64,000 nt of DNA from Sphingobacteriia bacterium (GTDB lineage: Bacteria > Bacteroidota > Bacteroidia > Chitinophagales > Chitinophagaceae): NCBI GenBank assembly GCA_015999745.1, contig JAECQP010000002.1, forward strand, positions 48,438 to 112,437. The letters run 5' to 3'. Both the position numbers and the translations under genes were made by a program. The first letter of the stretch is position 1; every line of letters begins with the position of its first letter. This document shows, piece by piece, positions 54,745 through 63,433 of the stretch. The notes under the pieces were generated by a model. It was given only the letters and a program-made list of their open reading frames with translations, did not search any database and was not told the origin of the DNA.

Positions 54745-55140
54745 ATGGCATTTACAAGCTCAGATACAATCAAGATTATAGTGGTGGAAGATGAGATCAC
54801 CATGCAACTAATACTGAAAAAGTATTTGGGAGAGCAATATGAAGTAGAAATATTCAAAGACGGGGTAGACGCACTGGCATTTATACAACAAGGCAATGTT
54901 CCGGATCTGATTATCTCAGATCTGAACACACCGGTGATGGGCGGACTGGGACTTACCCAGCAATTGAAAGCCAGTGATTTCTTCAACAGCATTCCAATTG
55001 TGATTTTATCCGGTGAAGAGAGCTCTGAGATGATCATTAAATGCCTGGAAGCCGGCGCGGATGATTACCTGGTAAAACCTTTTAACCCCAAAGAGCTGGA
55101 AGCAAGGCTCCGGGTGGTGCTTAGACGAATCCGCAAATAA
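54745..55140 (+). CDS. Stand-alone response-regulator receiver
   Basis: A 131-aa single-domain receiver with intact active site: acidic pair near IIVVEDE, phosphoacceptor Asp59 in LIISDLNTPVMGG, Thr/Ser in VILSGEE, and Lys111 in DDYLVKPF. No output domain. It lies 8 bases before a gene whose product starts with a receiver-like domain fused to a sugar transferase, so it may control polysaccharide priming through protein contact. A TACATTTA box at 54706-54713 could be its -7 element. Confidence 0.9.
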   Translation: MAFTSSDTIKIIVVEDEITMQLILKKYLGEQYEVEIFKDGVDALAFIQQGNVPDLIISDLNTPVMGGLGLTQQLKASDFFNSIPIVILSGEESSEMIIKCLEAGADDYLVKPFNPKELEARLRVVLRRIRK

Positions 55141-55148
55141 TCACTCCA

Positions 55149-56348
55149 ATGGATGCCCCTGTAGCTAAACCAGAACAATTCATTGCCCTTATTGGCTGCA
55201 ACGAACATGTAACGGAGATTTTCCGTTCTGCTAACCTGGGGAACCGCGAAGTCCGCTCCTTTCTTCATGCCATTGATCTGTTCAACAGGTGGGAAAAAGG
55301 AGGGGGTAACCTGGTAGCCATCGTATCTCAGAGTGAGGTGTTGGGGCCTGCGGGAATTGCATTGCTCGAAACCCTCCGCAACAAAAAACATATTCTGGTT
55401 CCATTCTTCCTTGTAAGCCAGCAACTGAGCGAAAGTACTGTTAAACTGGCCCTGAAATCGGGTGTTTCCGATGTGTTCCGTTTGCCCGTTAAAAAGGAAA
55501 ATATAGAAATAAGGCTGAACCTGATCATAGACAAATGGAAGGAGCTGAAATCTACCCACGACGAAGTGCTGGATTTTCATAAATACAAGACCCCCTTTAT
55601 TAAGCGCGTGTTTGATATTTTTTTTGCCGGCATGGCGCTGCTATTGCTTTCTCCTTTATTACTGGTGATTTGCATTTTATTGAAACTGGAATCGAAAGGG
55701 CCTGTTTTTTATTATGCCTTAAGGGTGGGTTCGGGCTACAGAACCTTTAAGTTCTATAAGTTTCGCTCCATGTATGTGAATGCCGACCAGCGACTGAAGG
55801 AACTGAAGCACCTCAACCAGTATGCACCTGCCGCCGCAGATGAAGCTGCGGAACAGCTGCAGGAGCAGTATCTCTGCGATGAGTGCAGGGGTGCCGGTAC
55901 CCAGTGCCAGTTTCCGATGTACTCCGATAAAGTGCGCTGGTGTGAAAAGCAATACAACGATACCAAGAAAACAAAAGCCGGTTCTGCGTTCTTCAAACTG
56001 AAGGATGATCCCCGCATTACCAAAGTGGGTAAGTTTATCCGGAATACCAGCATCGACGAACTGCCCCAGTTGTGGAATGTGATTATCGGGGACATGAGCA
56101 TTGTGGGGAATCGCCCATTGCCTTTGTATGAGGCCGAGAAACTGACCACCGATAAATATGCCCTGCGGTTCATGGCTCCTGCCGGTATTACCGGGCTCTG
56201 GCAGGTAGAGAAAAGGGGGAAGGGGGAGATGTCTGAAGAGGAGAGACTGATGCTCGATAATGAATATGCTGCCAACCACAGCTTCTGGTATGATATCAAA
56301 CTGATCCTGAAAACGATCCCGGCCTTGTTCCAGTCAGAAACCGTATAA
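55149..56348 (+). CDS. Receiver-like domain fused to a phosphoglycosyl transferase
   Basis: A 399-aa fusion. Residues about 10-125 follow a receiver fold (FIALIGCNEHV, NLVAIVSQSEVLGPAG, FFLVSQQ, GVSDVFRLPVKKENIEIRLNLI) but lack the phosphoacceptor Asp. A membrane segment (VFDIFFAGMALLLLSPLLLVI) opens the monotopic transferase: FYKFRSMYVNAD, ITKVGKFIRNTSIDELPQLWNVIIGDMSIVGNRPLP. Between these lies an insertion with four cysteines, Cys243-x2-Cys246-x6-Cys253-x11-Cys265, a possible metal site. It probably primes undecaprenyl-linked exopolysaccharide under control of the stand-alone receiver encoded before it. Confidence 0.85.
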   Translation: MDAPVAKPEQFIALIGCNEHVTEIFRSANLGNREVRSFLHAIDLFNRWEKGGGNLVAIVSQSEVLGPAGIALLETLRNKKHILVPFFLVSQQLSESTVKLALKSGVSDVFRLPVKKENIEIRLNLIIDKWKELKSTHDEVLDFHKYKTPFIKRVFDIFFAGMALLLLSPLLLVICILLKLESKGPVFYYALRVGSGYRTFKFYKFRSMYVNADQRLKELKHLNQYAPAAADEAAEQLQEQYLCDECRGAGTQCQFPMYSDKVRWCEKQYNDTKKTKAGSAFFKLKDDPRITKVGKFIRNTSIDELPQLWNVIIGDMSIVGNRPLPLYEAEKLTTDKYALRFMAPAGITGLWQVEKRGKGEMSEEERLMLDNEYAANHSFWYDIKLILKTIPALFQSETV

Positions 56349-56466
56349 TCGCGCAACGTTTTATCTTTAAAATTATTATCTTTAAATTGCGTGACAATCA
56401 TTGGTTTAGCTTAAAAGACCTTTTTTCAGCAACTGATGTTTTGTTTGATACCCTTTAACCAACCAT

Positions 56467-57186
56467 ATGCTTTTTAATAGTCCGATACGCCGTTTTTTTC
56501 ACTCCATCAGAAAGGGTTTACTGGTAAGGACGATCTGTTTTTTTCTGTTGGCAACAGGTAGTTTGGCGGCCTCTGCGCAGGAGTCGATGATTCCGGAACT
56601 GTCTTATCCTTTTTTGGAAAAACTGATTTTCACCGCCCGTGAAAATTATCCGCGGATGAAGGCCAACCAGCACAGGATCCGGTTTGCAGAACTAAACCTG
56701 AAAAAAACACAACTTTCCTGGTTCGACTTTTTTTCACTCTCCGCTTTTTACAGCCCCAGTACCTCGGTAACATTAACCAATGCCACCCTTACCGGTGTGC
56801 AGGTGGGATTATTCATTAATTTCTCTGCCATCATTCAAAAACCAACTATGGTTAAGCAGAGCAGGGAGGAAGTGGCTATCGCAAAATATACCTATGATGA
56901 ATTTGGCCTTTCTGTAGAGAATATGGTGAAAGAGCGGTATTTCAGGTACATGCAGAATTTGACGGTGCTGAAGTTGCGCAGCCAGGCTGCCATTGATGCG
57001 GAGGCTTTGTACAAGCAGATGAAGTTTAAGTTCGAAAAAGGGGAGGAAACCTTTGAGAATTACAGCAAGGCAATGATACAGTATATAGACACGAAACAAA
57101 AAATTGTTGAAACAGAAGGTCTGTTACTGATTTCCAAGAGTAATCTGGAAGAAATGATCGGAAAAAAATTAGAAGAGGTTAAGTAA
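56467..57186 (+). CDS. Short TolC-family outer-membrane protein
   Basis: A 239-aa product with a signal peptide (IRKGLLVRTICFFLLATGSLAASA). It has a single set of TolC-type elements: YPFLEKLIFTARENYPRMKANQHRIRFAE, beta segment SLSAFYSPSTSVT, and helices KQSREEVAIAKYTYDEFGLSVENMVKERYFRY. Typical TolC proteins have two such halves and 420-480 aa; this has one. Two adjacent TTATCTTTAAA copies (about 56363 and 56378) lie in the promoter region. The stop codon touches the wzc-like gene, so it is probably the outer-membrane exit partner. Confidence 0.75.
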   Translation: MLFNSPIRRFFHSIRKGLLVRTICFFLLATGSLAASAQESMIPELSYPFLEKLIFTARENYPRMKANQHRIRFAELNLKKTQLSWFDFFSLSAFYSPSTSVTLTNATLTGVQVGLFINFSAIIQKPTMVKQSREEVAIAKYTYDEFGLSVENMVKERYFRYMQNLTVLKLRSQAAIDAEALYKQMKFKFEKGEETFENYSKAMIQYIDTKQKIVETEGLLLISKSNLEEMIGKKLEEVK

Positions 57187-59348
57187 TGGAACTAGCAAAG
57201 TTTTTAAAGCTTGTCTACAAAAAGAAATACGTACTCGTAATCGTCCCATTGGTTACGGTAGTGATTACGTATTTCCTGGTTCGAAAGCTTCCCGATACTT
57301 TTCAGTCTTCTTCCCGCATTTCAACAGGACTGGTAGATCAGTCGCAACAGATCCTTTCCAGCTCCGATATGTCTCAGGAGTCTAAGATTGCACAGCAGTT
57401 TAGCAACCTGGTTCAGCAGTTCAGGCTGAAAAGAATGTTCGACCAGGTTTCCTATCAATTGATCCTCCACGACCTTACCAGCGATAAACCCTACCGGCCT
57501 GCCAGCAAACTGCTGAAGGAGATCGGCCCCAATGCCAGGGCCCACGCCATTGAAGTGTATACCCGCCTGCTGAAAGAAAAAAAACCTTTGTCTTTATGGG
57601 ATAAGGATCAGTATGGGTTGAACCAGGTGCTGATTTCCATGGGGTATGATGAACAGACCCTGCAAAAGAAAATATTTATCTACCGGGTCAATAACAGTGA
57701 TTTCATAGATGTGGAATTTGAATCGGAGAATCCATTTCTCTCCGCTTTTGCCATTAATGCGCTGTGTAAGGAATTCCTGGACTACTACACTTCCTATATT
57801 AAAGCGAATCAGTTGCGTGCAGTGAATTACTTAGACACGCTGATGAAGCAGAAATATGATTCCATGAACGCAAAAATGCGCGCACTGCGGAATTATAAAA
57901 TTAAAAACAGGGTATTGAACCTGAACGAACAGGCCAAGAGTTTGTACGGGCAGATCTCTGATTTTGAAACCTACCTGGAAGTTGCTAAAAAAGATGTGGA
58001 AGCCAATGAAGGCGCCATTCGCGGAATAGATGCAAAATTTGATACAAAAGACCGGCGTTACCTCGAAAGTACCGTGGTGTCTATCAACCAATCGGTAATG
58101 AATACCCGGGAACAACTTCGGTTGGCAACCCTGAATGTAATCAAGAACAATTATTCGGCCAGATCCGTGGCAAAACAGGATTCCCTCCGGGCAAAACTGG
58201 AGCAGGAATTACTGGCATCCACCGATCGTTACCTGGTAAGCCCGCTGGCCAATAAACAGCAATTGATCCAGCAGCGATTGACGCTGGAAGTAGCGCTCGA
58301 CCAGGCGCGTAACAGTATTAAATCGCTGGAAGCGGAACTGGAAAGGCTGAATAAGAAATTTGATTTACTCGTGCCGCATGAGGCCCTGATTCAAAACTAT
58401 GAAGGCGCCGTAGATGTGGCGGGGAAAGAATATCTCGAGATCCTCAATAAGTTCAACAGAACAACTATGGAATCCAATGTGGGTGTTCAGTTGCGCCAGG
58501 TAGAAATGGCGATGCCAGGACCTCCACAGCCCTCCAAGAAATTATTGCTGGTATTGCTGAGCGGGGTAGTCAGCTTTGTATTTTGTATGGTGGCATTGTT
58601 CATCATCTTCTATCTGGATCATTCCATTCTAAGCGCGCAGGATCTTGCCAACCAAACCGGATTCCCGGTATTGTCGTTCCTGCCCCTGATCAATACCTCT
58701 TTACTGGACCTCTCCAATTTAACGAAGGGGGACGAAGTAAACCGGAATACCATTGCCTTTAAAAACCTGATCCGCTCCCTGCGATTTGAAGTGGAGAGGG
58801 CCATGAACAAGCAGAAATTACTGGTGGTAACCAGCCTGTACACGGGTGAAGGAAAAACATTATTGTCGCTGGGATTGTCGTATGCTTTCTCCATGGTGAA
58901 TAAAAAAGTATTGCTCATTGATGGGAATTTTGATGAGCCTACTATCTCTGAAGTCAGTGGAACTACTTTTTTCCTGGAAGATTATCTTAAAAACAGGGTC
59001 TCTGTTTCTGAAATCACCCGCAACGGGAAAGTAAGCATACTGGGTAACAGGGGCGGTGATACCTCTTTGTTTGAGTTCTGTGACGAAGACATTGTGGTTC
59101 CCAAACTGAACTACCTGCGGGATGTGTTTGATATCATTATTGTAGAAGGCCCTTCGCTCGACCGATTGAATAAATCCCGCGAATGGATTGTTGTTGCCGA
59201 TAAAGTATTGGGTGTATATGTTTCCGGGGTTCCCATCCGGAATAGCGCTAAACCGCATATCCATTTCCTCGAAACCATCGGCAATAAGTTTGCCGGATGG
59301 GCACTCAATAAAGTTCAATTCAACAGGTTAGAGCGTGTTCCCAAATAA
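57186..59348 (+). CDS. Wzc-like polysaccharide co-polymerase, no tyrosine tail
   Basis: A 720-aa inner-membrane protein: first membrane helix about 16-32 (YVLVIVPLVTVVITYFLV), a large periplasmic coiled-coil region, second helix about 458-480 (LLLVLLSGVVSFVFCMVALFI), then a cytoplasmic BY-kinase-like domain. Walker A (TGEGKT, Lys557) and A' (LLIDGNFDEP) are kept; Walker B is IIIVEGP, with Glu where Asp is usual. The C-terminus VQFNRLERVPK lacks the tyrosine cluster used for autophosphorylation. It likely controls chain length and export with the TolC-like protein. Confidence 0.88.
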   Translation: MELAKFLKLVYKKKYVLVIVPLVTVVITYFLVRKLPDTFQSSSRISTGLVDQSQQILSSSDMSQESKIAQQFSNLVQQFRLKRMFDQVSYQLILHDLTSDKPYRPASKLLKEIGPNARAHAIEVYTRLLKEKKPLSLWDKDQYGLNQVLISMGYDEQTLQKKIFIYRVNNSDFIDVEFESENPFLSAFAINALCKEFLDYYTSYIKANQLRAVNYLDTLMKQKYDSMNAKMRALRNYKIKNRVLNLNEQAKSLYGQISDFETYLEVAKKDVEANEGAIRGIDAKFDTKDRRYLESTVVSINQSVMNTREQLRLATLNVIKNNYSARSVAKQDSLRAKLEQELLASTDRYLVSPLANKQQLIQQRLTLEVALDQARNSIKSLEAELERLNKKFDLLVPHEALIQNYEGAVDVAGKEYLEILNKFNRTTMESNVGVQLRQVEMAMPGPPQPSKKLLLVLLSGVVSFVFCMVALFIIFYLDHSILSAQDLANQTGFPVLSFLPLINTSLLDLSNLTKGDEVNRNTIAFKNLIRSLRFEVERAMNKQKLLVVTSLYTGEGKTLLSLGLSYAFSMVNKKVLLIDGNFDEPTISEVSGTTFFLEDYLKNRVSVSEITRNGKVSILGNRGGDTSLFEFCDEDIVVPKLNYLRDVFDIIIVEGPSLDRLNKSREWIVVADKVLGVYVSGVPIRNSAKPHIHFLETIGNKFAGWALNKVQFNRLERVPK

Positions 59349-59359
59349 CCCAAGTGTTT

Positions 59360-60544
59360 ATGGCAAGCATCGATATAGTAGAACTTCTCTGGATATTGTT
59401 TCAATTATTGGTTGGCTATAACCTGGTATTGCCTGTTCTGCTGCTATTGCTCTATTTGCTGTTGGGAAACAAAAAAGGAAAGCCTGCATCTGTTGGCGGG
59501 CGTGAAGCCGATTATGCCATCATCGTAACGGCCTATGAACAAACCCAGTTGCTGCAAGGGGTGGTGCGCTCCTTGTTGCAGTTGCATTACAGCAATTACC
59601 TGATTTATATTGTAGCCGACAAATGCGATGTTACCAACCTGGTCTTTGAAGATGAGCGGGTGATTGTATTAAGGCCCGAAGAAACACTGGCCAGTAATAC
59701 CCGTTCTCATTTTTACGCCATCAACCGGTTCAGAAGGCAGCATGAAAGGCTGGCGATCATCGACAGCGATAATATTACAGACCCTGAATTTTTATTGCGG
59801 CTGAACGAATACTTCGACCTGGGTTTTGAAGCCGTACAGGGCCTCAGGGCTGCCAAGAACCTGGATACCATGTATGCCTGCCTGGATGGAGCCAGGGATA
59901 TTTATTATCACTTCTATGATGGCAAAGTATTGTTCTCCATTGGTTCTTCCGCTACGCTTTCCGGATCGGGAATGGCCTTCTCCGTTCAATTGTACAAGGA
60001 TTGTCTGGGGCATCTGGATATTACCGGAGCGGGATTTGATAAAATACTGCAACGCCAGATTGTGAACAAGGGCTACCGGATTGCTTTTGCTGAAAAAGCA
60101 ATTTTGTACGACGAAAAAACGTCGCAATCCGATCAACTGGTGAGCCAGCGGGCAAGATGGATCAATACATGGTTCCGATATTTCTCTTTTGGCTTCGGGC
60201 TGATCGGAAAGGGGCTGGTCCGGTTCAACTTCAACCAGTTCCTCTTTGGGCTGATTCTGTTGCGCCCTCCATTGTTCATTTTCCTCCTGATATCGGTGGG
60301 TTGTATGTTCCTTAATCTATTGATCAACCCATTGGTATCGCTGATCTGGCTGGCAGGGTTGCTGTTGTTTGTTGCGGGCTTTATATTGTCTTTATGGATG
60401 AACCATACCGATCCCCGGATTTACCGTTCTCTGTGGGGTATTCCCAAATTCATCTTCTTCCAGGTACTTTCCCTGCTGAAAGTGAAAAATGCCAACCAGC
60501 GTTCCGTGGCTACCAAACATTTTCATGCGGATAAAGTAGACTAG
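59360..60544 (+). CDS. Processive-type membrane glycosyltransferase family 2
   Basis: A 394-aa integral membrane GT2. One helix at the N-terminus (VELLWILFQLLVGYNLVLPVLL), GT-A domain with YAIIVTAYEQTQLL, AIIDSDN (DxD), SGSGMAFS, DKILQRQ and the QRARW (QxxRW) motif, then three to four C-terminal helices. The QxxRW box is shared with cellulose and hyaluronan synthase-like enzymes. Start: the ATG at 59360 is preferred over the GTG at 59354. Confidence 0.9.
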   Translation: MASIDIVELLWILFQLLVGYNLVLPVLLLLLYLLLGNKKGKPASVGGREADYAIIVTAYEQTQLLQGVVRSLLQLHYSNYLIYIVADKCDVTNLVFEDERVIVLRPEETLASNTRSHFYAINRFRRQHERLAIIDSDNITDPEFLLRLNEYFDLGFEAVQGLRAAKNLDTMYACLDGARDIYYHFYDGKVLFSIGSSATLSGSGMAFSVQLYKDCLGHLDITGAGFDKILQRQIVNKGYRIAFAEKAILYDEKTSQSDQLVSQRARWINTWFRYFSFGFGLIGKGLVRFNFNQFLFGLILLRPPLFIFLLISVGCMFLNLLINPLVSLIWLAGLLLFVAGFILSLWMNHTDPRIYRSLWGIPKFIFFQVLSLLKVKNANQRSVATKHFHADKVD

Positions 60545-60578
60545 GCGGGTTATCTTTATACAACTAATCAGGAAAGCA

Positions 60579-60728
60579 TTGCGGATTGATTCCACCATAC
60601 CGAAAAGAACGAAGGAAGAGCAGGAAGAATACGACCGGCTCAGGCTGGAAAAGCTTGCGCGCAAGGTGGCCATTGCAATTGCTTTTGCCAGTGTGTACTA
60701 TTTCTTTATTAAACTGCTTTTTCTGTAA
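60579..60728 (+). CDS. Small single-span membrane protein in the polysaccharide operon
   Basis: Reading from a TTG at 60579, the frame encodes 49 aa: a charged N-terminal helix (TKEEQEEYDRLRLEKLARK) then a membrane segment (VAIAIAFASVYYFFIKLLFL). The stop codon overlaps the start codon of the O-antigen ligase gene (TAATG at 60726-60730), the sign of translational coupling. The codon content is normal for the region, and it fills an otherwise odd 183-base gap. No family recognised. The true start could be another alternative codon upstream. Confidence 0.55.
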   Translation: MRIDSTIPKRTKEEQEEYDRLRLEKLARKVAIAIAFASVYYFFIKLLFL

Positions 60729-62221
60729 TGGAAGAACCATTTAATATACCGGTAGGCGCAGGGAAAAAGAGCAGGAACTTTTTTTCGAAGGAAGGGCTGA
60801 ATGGCCCGTTGATGTACCTTTTCCTGCTTTGTTCCTCCCTGTTTTTTGCTTACCTTATTGCAAAGTTTGGGCTCATCCCCGGCGTACTGATCCTGGCCGC
60901 ATTGATCGGCTTGCCGATGGTATACGGATTGATTGCCTATCCCCGGTTTGGGATTGTGGTCTTCCTGGCCAGCGCATATTTCATTATGTTCATAGACCGG
61001 ATGGGGGTGGATTTCCCATTGGGAACCCTGATGGATTTTATGGAATTGCTGTTCATTGTTGGGTTTTTTATTCAGCAGAAAAGCCAGAAAAACTGGAAAA
61101 TTTTTAATGGGCCGCTTAGTATCATGATCCTGATTTGGGTGATGTACAATGTGCTGGAAGTATTGAACCCCTTTGCGGAATCAAGACTGGCCTGGTTGTA
61201 TACGGTACGATCCGTGGCATTTATCATGCTGATGTTCTTTGTATTTCTGTACAATATCCGCACCAGGGAGTTTATCCGGGTTATTTTGAAACTCTGGATC
61301 CTGTTTTCACTGATCGGTGCACTCTACGGACTGAAACAGGAGTTCATCGGCTTTAATGCGGCGGAGGAAGCCTACCTGCATTCGGATCCGAATATTGAAC
61401 AACTCTTGTTTATTGGCGGTACCTGGAGGAAGTTTTCCATCTTCACAGACCCGGTTGCCTTCTCTTATAATATGGTGATGAGCGCCTTGCTTTGTATTGG
61501 TTTAATAACGGGTCCGCTCAAAACCTGGAAGAAAATTGTTCTCGGAATTTTTGCAGCTACCTGCCTGACCTCCATGCTTTATTCCGGCACCCGCGGCGCA
61601 TTTGTATTACCGCCATTTGCACTGGCTGTATTTGCAGTGCTCCGCTTTAATAAGAAAGTGTTGTTTTTTGGAGCAGTTGCCACTGCACTTATGACCATCG
61701 TTGTGTTCATGCCTGCCTCCAATCAGGCCATCGTTCGTTTTCAGAGCGCCTTTCGTCCTTCGGAAGATGCTTCCTTTAATGTGCGGAAATATAATCAGAA
61801 AAGAATTCAGCCCTATATTCTCAGTCATCCTATAGGTGGGGGGCTAGGCGCAACAGGAACCTGGGGACAGCGTTTCGCTCCCAATTCCTTTCTGGCCGGA
61901 TTCCCTCCGGACAGCGGGTATGTACGGGTTGCCGTGGAACTGGGTTGGGTAGGCCTGCTGCTTTTCTGCACGCTGATGTTTATGATTTTGAGAACCGGAA
62001 TCATAAACTTTTATGCCATCCGCGATCCGGAATTAAAGTCGTATTGTTTGTCGATGGTATTGATTGTATTTGCATTAAATTTAGGGAACTACCCGCAGGA
62101 AGCGCTTGTTCAGTTTCCTACGAACGTATATTTCTATCTTGTTGCTGCATTGATTGTAATCACCCGGAGAATTGATGAGGAAAATCGGGAGTTGACTGAA
62201 CCGGTAAAAACGGCCCTATGA
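60728..62221 (+). CDS. O-antigen ligase/polymerase (WaaL/Wzy-type)
   Basis: A 497-aa protein with about 11-12 membrane helices and a large periplasmic loop near 330-400. The region LYSGTRGAFVLPPFALAVFAVLRF and the later GGGLGATG...PDSGYVRVAVELGWVGLLLF match the Wzy_C/O-antigen ligase family, including the loop Arg residues. It either polymerises or attaches repeat units on the periplasmic side. Its ATG overlaps the stop codon of the small membrane-protein gene. Confidence 0.88.
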   Translation: MEEPFNIPVGAGKKSRNFFSKEGLNGPLMYLFLLCSSLFFAYLIAKFGLIPGVLILAALIGLPMVYGLIAYPRFGIVVFLASAYFIMFIDRMGVDFPLGTLMDFMELLFIVGFFIQQKSQKNWKIFNGPLSIMILIWVMYNVLEVLNPFAESRLAWLYTVRSVAFIMLMFFVFLYNIRTREFIRVILKLWILFSLIGALYGLKQEFIGFNAAEEAYLHSDPNIEQLLFIGGTWRKFSIFTDPVAFSYNMVMSALLCIGLITGPLKTWKKIVLGIFAATCLTSMLYSGTRGAFVLPPFALAVFAVLRFNKKVLFFGAVATALMTIVVFMPASNQAIVRFQSAFRPSEDASFNVRKYNQKRIQPYILSHPIGGGLGATGTWGQRFAPNSFLAGFPPDSGYVRVAVELGWVGLLLFCTLMFMILRTGIINFYAIRDPELKSYCLSMVLIVFALNLGNYPQEALVQFPTNVYFYLVAALIVITRRIDEENRELTEPVKTAL

Positions 62222-63420
62222 TAAAAGGCAGAGATATTGTTGTTGTTGGCCAGCAACCATGGGATGTGGAGATTGGCAGTAATTGTAAAAACATTGCATT
62301 GGAGTTTAGCAGGCACAACAGGGTGCTTTATGTAAATGCTCCCCTCGATCGGATTACTGCGCTGCGCAATGCCAAAGAACCACAAGTGCAAAAAAGAATG
62401 CGGGTGATTAAAGGCAGGGAAAAAGGGTTGGTGAGCATCGCTCCCAATATCTGGAACCTTTATCCCGATCAGTTAATTGAATCGATCAACTGGATAGGTA
62501 GTCAAACCCTGTTTGAAATGCTGAACAGGGTTAATAACAAACGGTTGGCGGGTAGTATCAGCCGTGCTATGCAGGAGCTGCGCTTCACCAATATTATCCT
62601 CTTCAACGACAATGATATGTTCCGGTGTTTTCACCTCAAAGCGTTGTTAAAGCCGGCCGTAAGTGTTTATTATTCCAGGGATTTTATGCTGGCGGTGGAT
62701 TACTGGAAAAAACATGGCGCCAAGATGGAGCCCGAACTGATTGCACAGTCGGATGTATGCGTTGCCAATTCCACCTACCTGGCAGATTATTGCAGAAAAT
62801 ACAATCCGCATTCCTACTATGTGGGCCAGGGTTGTGATCTGGATATTTTTACCAGCTTCAACAGCCCCGAAAAGCCACAGGATATGCAGGCCATACAGGA
62901 GCCGGTTATTGGCTATGTCGGCGCACTGCTGGGGTTGCGGCTGGATCTGGATATATTGACCCATATTGCCTGCTCCAGGCCCGACTGGAGCATTGTACTG
63001 GTAGGACCGGAGGATGAAACCTTCCGGGCAAGCGGGCTGCACGGGATGAAGAATGTTCATTTCCTTGGAGCTAAACCTCCGGGATTATTGCCGCAGTACA
63101 TTCATGCTTTTGATGTATGCCTGAATCCGCAGGTGATCAGCGGGGTAACCATCGGTAATTATCCGCGCAAAATTGATGAGTACCTGGCCATGGGAAAGCC
63201 GGTTGTGGCTACCAGCACGCCTTTCATGGAGGCGGTATTCAACGGGTATACTTACCTGGGTAAAAGTGGGGCGGATTATGTAATGCTGATTCATGAGGCG
63301 TTGCAGGAAAACGATCCGGAAAAAGCAGCAGCCAGAAAAAACTTTGCCGCCTCGCATACCTGGGAAAACAGTGTGGAAGAAATCTATAAGGCGATACTTC
63401 GTGTATCTTTACATACCTGA
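62218..63420 (+). CDS. Glycosyltransferase family 4-like (GT-B)
   Basis: A 400-aa GT-B enzyme. N-terminal half: DIVVVGQQPWDVEIGSNCKNIALEFS, ILFNDNDMFRCFHLKALL, SVYYSRDFMLAVDYWKKHGA, DVCVANSTYLADY. C-terminal half: VIGYVGALLGLRLDLDIL, IVLVGPEDETF, VHFLGAKPPGLLPQYIHAFDVCLNPQ and PRKIDEYLAMGKPVVATSTPFM, the nucleotide-sugar binding and E-x7-E-like region. The gene overlaps the ligase gene by 4 bases. Donor sugar unknown. Confidence 0.9.
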   Translation: MIKGRDIVVVGQQPWDVEIGSNCKNIALEFSRHNRVLYVNAPLDRITALRNAKEPQVQKRMRVIKGREKGLVSIAPNIWNLYPDQLIESINWIGSQTLFEMLNRVNNKRLAGSISRAMQELRFTNIILFNDNDMFRCFHLKALLKPAVSVYYSRDFMLAVDYWKKHGAKMEPELIAQSDVCVANSTYLADYCRKYNPHSYYVGQGCDLDIFTSFNSPEKPQDMQAIQEPVIGYVGALLGLRLDLDILTHIACSRPDWSIVLVGPEDETFRASGLHGMKNVHFLGAKPPGLLPQYIHAFDVCLNPQVISGVTIGNYPRKIDEYLAMGKPVVATSTPFMEAVFNGYTYLGKSGADYVMLIHEALQENDPEKAAARKNFAASHTWENSVEEIYKAILRVSLHT

Positions 63421-63433
63421 TTAACTATTTGCT

